Below, one piece after another: positions 23,086 through 33,600 of a stretch of 64,000 bases of DNA. Where the stretch lies: contig OX393576.1 in the NCBI GenBank assembly GCA_947652605.1, positions 63,278,966-63,342,965 on the forward strand. Reading direction: 5' to 3'. Origin of the DNA: Elmis aenea (taxonomy: Eukaryota; Arthropoda; Insecta; Coleoptera; Elmidae). The position numbers and the translations under genes are program-made. Each line of letters opens with the position of its first letter. Position 1 is the first letter of the stretch. The notes beneath the pieces are model-generated. The model did no database searches and was not told the DNA's origin. It saw only the letters and a list, made by a program, of their open reading frames with translations.

Positions 23086-23640
23086 CAAGGTGGTCCAAAT
23101 TCGATGGGATTACATGGGTATCTCGCTTAATATTTTAGATAGAGAAACGGTTAAATTACCAAAAATGTGCCATTTTTTGAGACAAACTCGAAACCGTTTT
23201 TAAAAATATTTTATCATTTCCGGTTTAAGAGTTATTAGAAAAAAAGTGTTTTTTTTTTCTCATATTAATAATGTGTCATATCTCCGTTATTGTTGAAAAT
23301 ATCGAAAAAACGTATTGAGATAATTTTTAGATATTTTTATGTGGAATTCGATTACAAAAAAAAATAGGACACAATCTTAAATTTTTTTAAATGGAAGCTG
23401 TAGTTGGCTACGACTTATTTAAATTCCTTATTTTTTTCTCATTCCAAATATATAAGGGTTGATGTAGTTATTTTCAATAATACGTAAGTTACGAAGGCCT
23501 TTTAGTTTTTTTTTTTTTTTTTTTTTTTAATGAAGAAAGTTATAGTAGGCTGTGAAAACAAAAACAAAACAAGGTGTAAAACCTTTTAAAATTATGTGGT
23601 ACAACTTACGAAGATTTTGTAATTTTTTGTTGTGATAATT
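23086..23640 (+). mobile_element. Foldback MITE, family A copy 3, left part only
   Basis: It begins with a slightly changed terminus, CAAGGTGGTCCAAATTCGAT, after TA, and runs through family A left-arm words (GATAGAGAAACGGTTAAAT, CCAAATATATAAGGGTTGAT) into the inner segment ACAAGGTGTAAAACCTTTTA that is otherwise seen only in the copy at 50,236. No right arm follows; similarity is lost at about 23,640. It shows that the long inner part belongs to the family and that copies 1 and 2 are internal deletions. Confidence 0.7.
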
Positions 23641-24410
23641 GATAAACATTATAAATTTTTTGGAAAAAAATTAAGTGCAAAACTGAATGAGAATTTTGTA
23701 TGAGAAATTCAATTTTCATTAAATTTTTGTTGATTAAAAATTTTCCTTATATCGCCGTAATTGAACGATTTTTATTAATAGACCTAGGTTCCTTTAGTGT
23801 ATTTCAAGCTCTAATAAGTGTTTGATTGTGTTGATAATTTCATAAAGAAATGTTAATGTACTTTCCCTCCACAATTATAATTGCAAATTGTATTCAAACC
23901 CAGAATCACCCATTCGACAAAAAGTCATTGCTGATGATTGCAGTGATGATTAATTTTCTGTTGTGGACAAAGTTCTTACCAAACAAATTGTCGCGGCATT
24001 TTGATTAATTCGTTTTAATTGAAAGGTTATTAAAATTAACATATCCAGTGCTGCTAACGATCGTATTTGGCGAAAGCCTGCATTCAGTGGCGTAGCTAGG
24101 GGGCGGGGGGCGGTCAGTTCCGGGCGACACTTTTTTTTGGGTTGGCAGTTTTAGTCTACCCAAATGGGATAAAATTGAAAATCTCGGGAGTAATAAAAGC
24201 ATCAGTAAAAAAAGTAATTCCTATCGAAATTAAAGGATAAAACCGACCTGGCTACACCGAAAACCCGCCCCCTTGTAACGACATACATTCCAAGTAATAA
24301 AATTTATGATAGGGTACCAACCATTCAATCGATCTGATTACAAAAAATTAAAACTAATAAAGGCTCTTCCGTAAAACTATAATTTTGGATGTTGGTAAAG
24401 TACTCTACAT

Positions 24411-24605
24411 CAGCGTTTCTCAAACTATGAGTCGCGTTAAATTTTTATTGTGTCGCGAAACGGAACTTTTTTGATAAAAAACAAAGAAAAATAAAACAAA
24501 AAATAAAAATTTTCTTGCGGGGATGGAGACCCCCTTCCCTATGGGTCGAATTCTCATTTCTAGAAAATTATTTGGGTCCCGTGTTTAAAAGTTTGAGTAA
24601 TGATG
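24411..24605. mobile_element. hAT MITE with perfect 8-bp duplication, nested
   Basis: The 195-bp element starting CAGCGTTTCTCAAACTATGA and ending AAAGTTTGAGTAATGATG lies between two copies of CTCTACAT (24,403-24,410 and 24,606-24,613). The terminal repeat is imperfect but the target duplication is exact. The left terminus resembles that of the element at 48,072 (CAGCGATTTTCAAACTATGG), so they may share a transposase. Confidence 0.8.
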
Positions 24606-24801
24606 CTCTACATTATCTAACTTTACATTACAACACGTTTGAACATCTAAAATTATAAGAAAATCGCCTGCGGCGCATTTTAACTCCCCCCCTACTTTTT
24701 GTGTCGATTTCTGCTTGCTTCTGGAAAAATCAAGATTTAGCAACCCGTATTTAGAGGAACGGCAAAATCAGGAACCGCCCCTGGCGGCACAAACTCTAGC
24801 T

Positions 24802-26671
24802 CAGGGCCCGATCTAGCTTTTCCGCCGCCCTGGGCAAAAATGATTTTTGCCGCCCTTTATATTTAATTTAATTTTTTTTTTAAGCATAATTTTTTGCAGT
24901 GAGTGTAATTTTTGCAGGTATTTATTGAATAACAAGTCTTTTGTTTCATAAAAAAATTTAAATCCATAAAAATCAGTAACATAAAATGAAAAATATAAGT
25001 AGGAGATAGGTACGTTTTTTCTTAAAAAAAAAGAAACAACACAAAATATTTTTTTTAAATTAATAAAAAAACAACATAAAAATTAAATATTTTACTGCTT
25101 CGCGAGGGATATTCAAATTATTATTATATGCAACGACAGATTGGTATAACATATATCACAATATACAGGATGTTTACTGAAAATATCGTACAAAGGACTA
25201 TACCATGCAAAATTAAATATTTGCAAATATTGGCTTCCATGATTATTTTACGACACAAGTGTAAACATAAAAGTTTTTCATAATCAAAAACTACTTAAGA
25301 TTCTTCACTTGCATTTTCAATTTGGTTACCATTTTCGCTCCCATGCGTTAACATCAGCAAAATGGCACAATTTTTAAATTTTTATAGGCATTTCTCACTT
25401 TTCTAGAATTATTTGAAATTTTTACTAAATAAATATGAAATGGGAAATAAATAAGCGCTATTATATCTTGCATGAAGGTAAGTTTAATGTGATCTAAATT
25501 TTAAAAGTGCAGTTGGCATTATTTTCGGAAAATAACAGTGTTTAAAAAAACTCTACACGCCAGGACGCTACAAAGACAAAGATATCTGAGTTCTGTTTGT
25601 TGCAAAAACTTCGTTAATATTTTGTAATAATTTCGTCTTGTTATAGTAGTGACCTATTTATATAAATTAAAAAAAGTTCTCATATGTGTCATTTTACGCT
25701 ACACGCGCTTTCCAAAATTTACGAGGTCGCACCTTAAAGTTATTTGTCAGGTAAAGAATAATTTTTCACAGTACAATTTGGCCAATCGATGAGAATAATT
25801 TTAAAAAATCGCCGAAATATGATAATAAATAAGGAAGATCAAGTTTTACCCATAAAAAATGATTTAAAACGCAAATTTTTCACCTTTCATAAAATTACGT
25901 CGTAATTTTACGTCGTAAAATGATTGGGAGAAATGATCAGGAGAGCCAACACTTGCAACTAATTAATTTTGCATGCTAAAGTAAGGTGTCCAATTTTTTC
26001 TCACAAGTTTCGGGGACACTAACCAAGGGTTATGAAAAAAAACTCGACGATTTTTCGCGGAAATCATGCAAAATTCAATTAAAGAGCGGAAAGTTAAAAC
26101 TCGGACAGTTTTGCTCATTTCGAAACTTCCTCCTATTCCAGTTTTCGTTTCCAATGAGCGATTACATTGTTACAATATAATTGCTTGACTATAGGATTTG
26201 CATAATTTTGCAGCAATGCCGTACCATAGCTTCCATTAATTATTTTAAAAATTCATGAGAAAATTATGTAAATCAGGACAAGAATTATCCGGGACTTGGG
26301 TCTTGTTTCGGGGACTGTCCCCGAAAATCGGGGACGAATGATCACCTTATGCCCTTATGGTAAAGTCCTTTTGTACAATACTCTCAGTCAACCTTGTATG
26401 TAAAACAGTAAGTAACATTAAGTAAGAGAATTAGAATGAAAATAAATTTCAAAGTGGAATGATTAACTTTAAACTAATCCTAAACACTTTACCATTGGAG
26501 AACTATTATTGTACCCACTCTAAAGTACACTAATACTCTGATGTATTTCTGTATACTCTGCTTTTTATTGGTTTTTATTGATTTTAATTTTCTCTTTCTA
26601 CCAATTTTGCCGCCCCCAAATTTGCCGCTCTGGGCAGTTGCCCTGCTCGCGCCCCCCTGGATCGGGCCCTG
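24802..26671. mobile_element. Inner element with CAGGGCCCGATC termini, nested in the 24,085 element
   Basis: The left end CAGGGCCCGATCTAGCTTTT and the right end, inverted, CAGGGCCCGATCCAGGGGGG are followed inward by Gly-tract words typical of hAT-like ends (GCCGCCCTGGGCAAAAATG on the left, GCCGCTCTGGGCAGTTGCCC on the right). Flanks CTCTAGCT and CGTCTAGCT share TCTAGCT but are offset by 2 bp, so the target duplication is not clean. It is interrupted by the foldback element at 25,166. No coding sequence. Confidence 0.65.
25166..26396. mobile_element. TA-duplicating inverted-repeat element, third level of the stack
   Basis: The left end CAGGATGTTTACTGAAAATA continues to ATCGTACAAAGGACTATACC. 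The right end, inverted, reads CAAGGTTGACTGAGAGTATT and then GTACAAAAGGACTTTACCAT, flanked by TA. The terminal similarity is about 45 bp and imperfect. Inside, 25,980-26,350 begins AAGGTGTCC and ends GATCACCTTA, with GGGGAC-rich words facing each other, possibly a fourth insertion. No coding capacity. Confidence 0.6.
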
Positions 26672-26697
26672 CGTCTAGCTACGCCACTGCCTGCATG

Positions 26698-28098
26698 CAT
26701 ATCAAACAATATAGATAAAAGTAAAGAAAGTTGACAAACAAGATTTGTTTAGTGGAATTTAAAATCGAAACGCACCGATAATTAATATTAATGATGTTCT
26801 TAATCGTCAAACGTCATGGTATAGTCTACTGACTAAATTTACGAAACTGCTTTTCCACTTGCGTTGATGATTATTTCAACAAATAACATGGCGCGTAAAT
26901 AACTTGTTTGTTTATTGTTTAGAACATCCTTGCAAGAGATTTATGATGGATCAAAAATATGTACAAAAATTGAAGTGGTAATATAAAACTTCAATTGAGT
27001 TTGAAAGGTAAAAATGTGTGTGAAGGTTAAAATATTAAATTTCTTGATTAATGTATTTACGTAAAACAGTTTTCGCCATTCTTTTATTTTACTGTGTGCA
27101 ATGCTTTTATAGCTGTTTTATTATTTTTCTAGTTTTACTGACCAACAAATATTATCAAAACGGGCCAAAGCTACAAGCAACCCAAAAAAATTCTCGTGTG
27201 TAACTTTTATCCTTTTGAACCTTTTACCACTTAACGGACAAAAGCTTTTCAATAGAATTAAAAATTAATTTATGCTGTATTTAAAAAAATCACACAATTT
27301 TCTTCAATAGTTATGAGGGACCTGATTTAAGATTGACCCTTTGACCGGTTCCTAGTAAATAGCTTCTTTAATACGTAGTCAACATACAAGTAATGATTGT
27401 ATCTAATAAATAGGTTAATTAGAAATAGTTTAACTTTGATGGGTACATTACAACATACATTCGTTTTAAGTTGCGACTATTTGATTGTTAAAAAGTTTCG
27501 TAATTTGTTATAACGGTACCAAAAATTGGCTTCAAAGTAGGCGATGACTTCGTAATTTTAAGTTCCTATGGCGCAGTTTGATGTTTTATAAAATGCCAGT
27601 TTAATTTAAGTTGCAATTGCAAACGACAAGTAATTGTGTCATAACTCCGTTTAGCGTCGCTTTTGCAAATATTATTGACGTTTTTTTTTAGTGCTACATA
27701 CGTAACAATTGAAGTACAGTAGCTAGTTTTTTTGAAGATGCAGGTATAAATTAATTATGTAATAGTACACAATAAATCAAGTACAACGCAGTTTGATTCT
27801 TGAAATTTTTAATTAGTAACTAGATGCTAGTTGGAATAAATTTTATTTGTAATTATCACAGGTAGCAATGTTTAAATAGTTATTTACGTATTGAAATTAG
27901 TAAAATTAATACATTGCGTCGTTCGCATACACTTCATAATTTCATTTTGTAGACACTTGATTTTTTTTTAACTTTTGAAACGCTATAAAAAATGGCACTA
28001 TGCCGTTTTTGAAAACGTAGAGAGCACTGCTAAATTTTAGATTTGTTGCCATTTTCATTAACAAGTTTGCTCTTTATTCTGTATAAATGAAGTGTGGG
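26698..28098. other. Intergenic, no gene recognised
   Basis: Plain AT-rich DNA between the nested stack and the next retrotransposon. I see no domains or element termini. Confidence 0.4.
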
Positions 28099-28134
28099 TT
28101 TATTGTTTATTTATTATTTATTATTTATTATTAG
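28099..28134. repeat. TTTATTA-type microsatellite, likely 3' tail of the adjacent retrotransposon
   Basis: TTTATTATTTATTATTTATT repeats for about 35 bp. It lies just beyond the 3' end of the minus-strand retrotransposon, so on that strand it reads as an AATAAATAATAA tail. Short tandem tails of this kind terminate many non-LTR elements. Confidence 0.6.
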
Positions 28135-29850
28135 AACAATCTGTTTAACTAAAATGCTTTATGAATGAATAATTCAACCAAGACATTTTTATTTACCCAA
28201 AATAGTGTGATAATGTATATAGTATAGACTATAGAGAGTTTCTTTTACAGGTCGTTTAGGCCCACAGCTCCGTGATCCTCTTCCACACTTTTCTTTTTTT
28301 GGCTTTGGTCCTCCAGTCTCATACCCTTCTCTTTTAAGTCTGATAGAACTGCTTCTCTCCACCGTCTTCTCGGTCGACCTTTCTTTTTCTTGTAATTTGG
28401 TATTTTCCAGGCTATTGTTTTTGGTGTTCGTCCATCTGCCATTCTTTCGATATGGCCCAGCCACTGTAATCTTTTCGCTTTTAATACTAAGTCGATTGCT
28501 GATGGTCCCTTATACAGGGTGTGTAAAAATTGGCGGAAGCGCTACACGTGGTGATGTTCTTCGTAAAATTCTAAGTCGAAAATCTTAATGCGAACATGTT
28601 GTACCATGCTTACTGTGTCTGCAAGAGGTCCTCAGTTTTGACATTTAGTCCTTTAATAAGCGTTATTATTTAATACTTGCAAATGAAAAAGCTGCAATTT
28701 GGAATAAAAACAAATTTCGTATAGTATTTTTTCCTAGATATTGTGTTCTTCCTTTCAAAAATTGGTGTTGAAAATATGTAAATCACTGATTTGAATGAAA
28801 ATAATACATATGGCTACATTGTCATTAGCTGTCATCTCTGTTTTTCTCGTAATTATTTCTAGTTTGTGTTAGACGATACCAAAAAGTTTGCAGCTATGTT
28901 TACGAACTGAAGGCTTTCAGTTCGAACAAAGATTGTAAATACCTAAGTAAAAATTGCTGATAAAAAATGTCCAAACGCAAATCAATGTATGCAATGTTGC
29001 CAATTTTTTTTTCTTTAAATGGTTCCTGAGGCCATAGGAAGCATGATACAACATTTTCGTATTAAGATTTTCGACTTAAAATTTTACGAAGAACAGCGCC
29101 ACGTGTAGCGCTTCCGCCAATTTTTACACACCCTGTATATCTCAAAAATTTCCCTGTTCTTCTCTCATACCCTTGTTCTGTTTTCCTTCCTCCCAACACT
29201 CTTCTAAGTATTTTCCTCTCCCTTCTTTGCAATCTTTCCTGTGCTTTCTTATTCAGTATCAAAATTTCGCAGGCATATAGTGCTGTTGGTCGCAATATTT
29301 TGTAAAGGCGGGATTTAGCATCTCTAGATAGCTGTTTCGCGCTTACTAGTTGGTTTAAGGCTCCGACACATTTATTCGCTTTTATTAATACCGCCTCTAT
29401 TTCTTTTTCTTCGTCAGAGTTATTCGTTGTTCTTGCAACCAGATAGACAAACTCATCCACTTCTACCAGACTGATTTTTCCCAATGTCGTAGTTATTTCT
29501 ACGATTGCATTCTGCCGACTTCCTCCAATGGACGTAACTTTACATTTCTTCTGGTTTAATTGTAACCCCCATCTTAAAAGCCTCGTCTACCAATCTGTTT
29601 GTCGCGTGTTCTAATTCCCTTATATTTCTGGCTATAATGGCGATGTCGTCTGCGTATCCCACTATTTGATGGCTCTTGTACATTATATCTTCTCCCCGAT
29701 TTAGACTGCCGCTTCTTATTATCTTTTCTAGTGTTATGTTGAATAGTTAAGTTGAAAGGTGATCCCCTTGGCGTAATGTACTTCTCGCTATGAAGTCTTC
29801 CGATGTTTGACCCCCATTCACGGTGATAATGTAGTATTCACAATACAAAT
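28135..29850 (-). pseudogene. Non-LTR retrotransposon relic (RT to C-terminus), split by a MITE
   Basis: Minus-strand order: about 29,850-29,650 gives STLRQGDHLS then a stop, and SHQIVGYADDIAIIARNIRE with the catalytic YADD. 29,484-29,140 gives GKISLVEVDEFVYL, then KSRLYKILRPTALYACEILI and RRERKILRRVLGGRK, the post-RT segment with CE where related copies have SETW. After the MITE at 28,515-29,135 the frame resumes at 28,514 and ends KKKGRPRRRWREAVLSDLKE and then HGAVGLNDL-stop near 28,246. GRPRRRW is the usual C-terminal motif. A stop in the RT and a frameshift near 29,560 make it inactive. It is 5'-truncated. Confidence 0.85.
28515..29135. mobile_element. Foldback MITE, family C copy 1, nested in a retrotransposon
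   Basis: The termini CAGGGTGTGTAAAAATTGGC and the inverted GCCAATTTTTACACACCCTG are flanked by TA. The outer arms (GGAAGCGCTACACGTGG; AAGTCGAAAATCTTAA) pair over about 100 bp, with further pairing inside (GTTGTACCATGCTTACTGTG region). It interrupts the retrotransposon relic between its post-RT segment and its GRPRRRW motif, so it is the younger insertion. A second copy of almost equal length lies at 57,321. Confidence 0.9.
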
Positions 29851-30606
29851 ATATATAATAGATTAAGTAAAATTTAAAAGTTTGTTTATATATAATTCTT
29901 ATATGGTTCTTTAAATGTATGATGAAAAAATGGGTATGGCTTAATATAAAATTAAGTAACGTTTAAACCAACCTTTGTTGATTGCTTACCTAAAATAATA
30001 CAGTGTACAGTTTGTTCAATAACAAGTTACACCTGAAGGTCGATTATAAATAAATATTTGGCCGTTTCATAAAAAGAATTGGACGTAGATGCATGATGTC
30101 ATTATCATAGCTACATTATCATTATTACATCAGGATAATGGTAAAATGAATTTTTGAATTATTAATGAAAGAGCATTTTTTAAATTCATGATGACTAATG
30201 ATAATCTTAAATTTTAATCACTTTTGTTGTTCAACAAGTTTATTTAATGAGAGAATCCAAACGTTTTCCGATAAAACTCTTAAGACGGAACTATTATTGT
30301 CTATATTGGCTTGCTCATGGCTATTTTCGTTTTAAGTAACACTGAATATATGAAGGTATTAATTATGTATATTTTTTTACAGATGCTTACCGTGACGATA
30401 TCTAAAGAAGTTGTATCACAACAGATTTTATTTCTACGGAATTCATAATCATCGGTGATGTTGAAGGCGTCACACTGTTATCATCTTGTCCGACCACCAG
30501 GCCGTAAAAGAAAATAAAATCTGTTTAAAACAAGTGTAAACAAATGTGAAAGTTTATTTATTTAAAATAATTTTAATCAAACGTATGTGTTTAAATTGTA
30601 GTTAAA
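29851..30606. other. 5' flank of the glucuronyltransferase gene
   Basis: No coding sequence. A possible 5'UTR exon begins after a poly-T acceptor (TTTTTTTACAG ending at 30,381) and covers the less AT-rich stretch to about 30,520. A second acceptor-like site, TTTAAATTGTAG, ends at 30,601 just before TTAAAATG, so the start codon may lie at the head of a spliced exon. The transcription start cannot be placed. Confidence 0.3.
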
Positions 30607-33600
30607 ATGTTTACAAATCGTAGAAATTTTTTAATCAAATTCATCATTTTAATGGTAGCGATATATTTGTGTACTTATATATTTTCTAATAATGCCACAT
30701 CGGATCTTATAAGGGAGTTACAGCAGTCGGGAAGAAATTTAGCAGCTTTGGATCCTCTTCAGTCTTCAGACCAATTAATAGCGAACATTCAACAAGAAAA
30801 TATACAAGTGCACGCTCTACCCATTGTTGTGCCAACAAATAACACAAAACTAGTGTCTGAATTACAGACTAAAGCTACTATAGAAACGGTATCAACATTA
30901 TTAACTAGTAGTAAACAATCTGAAATCAGTGTTTTTGAAAAAATTAAACAAGTGACTAAGTGTTTAGATAGATCTATGGTGCCGAAAATTCAGCAACGGG
31001 GTGACTATTGGGTGTTATATAATTATGTGATGGCGGATAGGAGGTATAATTGTGAGGAGAGTATTACGTACACTACACACGCGGACTATTCGTTTTTGGA
31101 TAACCTTGTGCCATTGCTGGAACGATGGCAAGGTCCTGTCAGTATTGCCTTACATGCACCTGGGACCGATTTTCCAGCCACTTTGGACTCAATTGCTTAT
31201 CTTCGTGATTGTACATCGCCTTTAGTGAGAGAATTTGTCACTTTTCATGTGTATTTTAGTACAAAACATGTCCCCAAACAGGTGAGTTAAGATTTAAGTC
31301 TATAATACGCACCATATGTGTCGCTTTACAATAATTTTAAATGTTCCTTACGATCAAACGAATATTTTTCATACTATGAAAATTACATGGAAGACTCTAT
31401 ACATCCTAAAGACTAATAAAAGAATTGAATGTTGTTGTACATTGCTTATATTCTTAAAAAAAAATACTCAAGGGATAAAAGAATGTCTAAGGACCTGTCT
31501 TTGCGAGCTGCTGTCAAAATCAAATGTTTTAAATTCAAAACTCATGTATGTTCCACAGAATAAGAATTGTCAAAGACCTATTCCTGGAAGCTTTTTCAAA
31601 ATCATATTCCTTAAACTCAAAACTCATGTGTGAATTACACTTTACAAAAAAGAATGGTCAATTAACTGTCTCTAAAACTTTTTTTCAAAATCAAATTCCT
31701 TAAAAGTCAAAACTCAAGAATGTCTTACAATGTACTAAATGATAATTATTGTCAAGGACCTATCTTAAAAAGCTTTTTTTTTAATCTCTTTCTCGGCTCC
31801 TTGCGTTTTCTGGCGTCGAAGGGTGGTTTCGTGTTCTGACAAGGAAGGGCCACGATACGTTGTCGCTAGAATCTGATCAAGGCTGTGTTTATCGCGTCAA
31901 GAATATCAAAACTAAATGTTTTGCAGTGTTATACGTGCCACTGGCCATTTTCTTCGGAAAAATAAGGGAAAAACTGGAAAGTTGAGTAATAAAGGTAATT
32001 TTTGCGATCGCGTTGGCCATGAAACCGTCAGAGATAAAATCGAAATTCTTCTATTTACCAATGCGCGCATCCCTTGCAAGTAAAATGGTGCAAAGTTTTT
32101 GAAAAAATCTTAAACGGTTCAGGAGATAAACGCGAAAAACGAGGCCTTATAAAAACGGTTTTCCGTATGTTAAACGCCTATGCAAGTCGCATAGATTTAG
32201 TTATACAACTTCTCAAATCATAGCGCTTTTGCAAGGGTTTCGTTTTTGACGTTTTTGTCCGGAACCGTTAAAGATTTTTTCAAAAACTTTGCACCATTTC
32301 ACTTGCAAAGGATGCGCGCATTGGTAAATAGAAGAATTTCGATTTTATATCTGGCCGTTTCATGGCCAAAGCGATTACAATTACCTTTAATATTCAACTT
32401 TTCAGTCTTGCCCCTATTTTTCCGAAGTAAATGGCCAGTGGCACGTATGACTCTTCAAAACATTTAGTTTTGATGTTCTTGATGCAATAAACACAGCCTT
32501 GATCAGATTCTAGCGACAACATATCGTGATCTTCCCTGGTGAGTCCATTTTCACAATGCCCTTCTATCTTTTGCTAGTGTTTTCATTTCTTTTACTGTAT
32601 TTCCTTTTTCTAATCCTACTTCCCTTATTTGATCTATCCATTTTCTTCTTGGTCTCCCTCTTTATTTTTTCACTGGTTTTCCAATTTCCATTATTTTTCT
32701 CGTGATTCTGTCACGTTTCATTCTTACTATATGGTCATACCAGTTTAGTTGTTTATTTTTTATTTTTTCAATTATTGGTTCGTGTTCTGCTATTTCTTTA
32801 ATGTTTGTTTTTTATTTTGTCTCATTTAGTTTTCCCCGCAATTTTTCTGAGGTTTTTCATTTCGATTGTGTCATTTTAGCCTCGTCTTTTTTCAAAATCA
32901 AATTTCTTTAGCACAACTTAAGAAAGTTATACAATGTACTAAATAACAATGGCCAAAGACCCATCTTTAAAAGCCTTTTTAAAAATCAAATAGCTTAAAC
33001 TTAAAACTCTTGTATGATTCAGAGTATACAAAATAAGAATGGTCCAAGACCTATCTTTCTAAGCTGTTTTCAAAATCAATACTTTAAACCTAAAACTCTT
33101 GTATGATTTATAATTTAAAAAATAAGAATGTTCAAAGACCAATCTCTAAAAGCTTTTTCAAAATCAAATTCTTGAAACTTAAAACCTTTATATATCCATT
33201 GTCCAACTATGTATATTTACGTAAAAAATCTGAATTGTTGGAGTTGTGTTTTCATTTCATTGGACTGAAAAATTGACTTTAACATGAATAGTCACTTCAG
33301 CTTTTAGAAGTTATATAAGGTGTTGAACTGGTCTTCACTTCAATATTTTTGTTATCTTTACATACCTGTCGGTAAATGTTGGTTAGCCAATCATGTATCT
33401 GTGGTTAACACTGCACCTAAGAACACTGCAGAAAAATAACTATGTTACCACTTGACTTAGCACGTTTATGACTGCAGTTTTAACGTTTTATTTGTTGATA
33501 ACTATTAAAACAAAATCGGTCATTATAAAATAAACTTAGTTGTGGTCCAAATTTTGCTTGTATATTTCATAATTATTTTAATTCGGTTAAGACCAAATTG

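Larger units (their letters stand above)
24085..26689. mobile_element. Outer hAT-like element of a nested stack
   Basis: The left terminus CAGTGGCGTAGCTAGGGGGC and the right terminus TCTAGCTACGCCACTG (inverted CAGTGGCGTAGCTAGA) are flanked by CCTGCATT (24,077-24,084) and CCTGCATG (26,690-26,697), an 8-bp duplication with one change. This fits hAT. No transposase can be read. Most of its 2.6 kb is later insertions: elements at 24,411-24,605 and 24,802-26,671, the latter containing 25,166-26,396. Confidence 0.75.
31480..33200. repeat. Degenerate minisatellite, about 88-bp period, split by insertions
   Basis: In intron 1 the words CAAAGACCTAT, GCTTTTTCAAAATCAAATTC and AAACTCATGTATG recur in order. 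Anchors near 31,487, 31,571, 31,659, 31,753 and then 32,954, 33,044 and 33,133 are spaced 84-94 bp. The array is about 4 units on the left (to 31,795) and about 4 on the right (from 32,880). The 1.1 kb between is a retrotransposon relic with a foldback element inside it. Units differ by about 15-25%, so it is old. Confidence 0.75.

Noticed and set aside
29062..29140. Apparent C-terminal extension of the RT frame (YTGCVKIGGSATRG...)
   Set aside because: This part is the terminal repeat of the inserted MITE; the same words occur inverted at 28,515.
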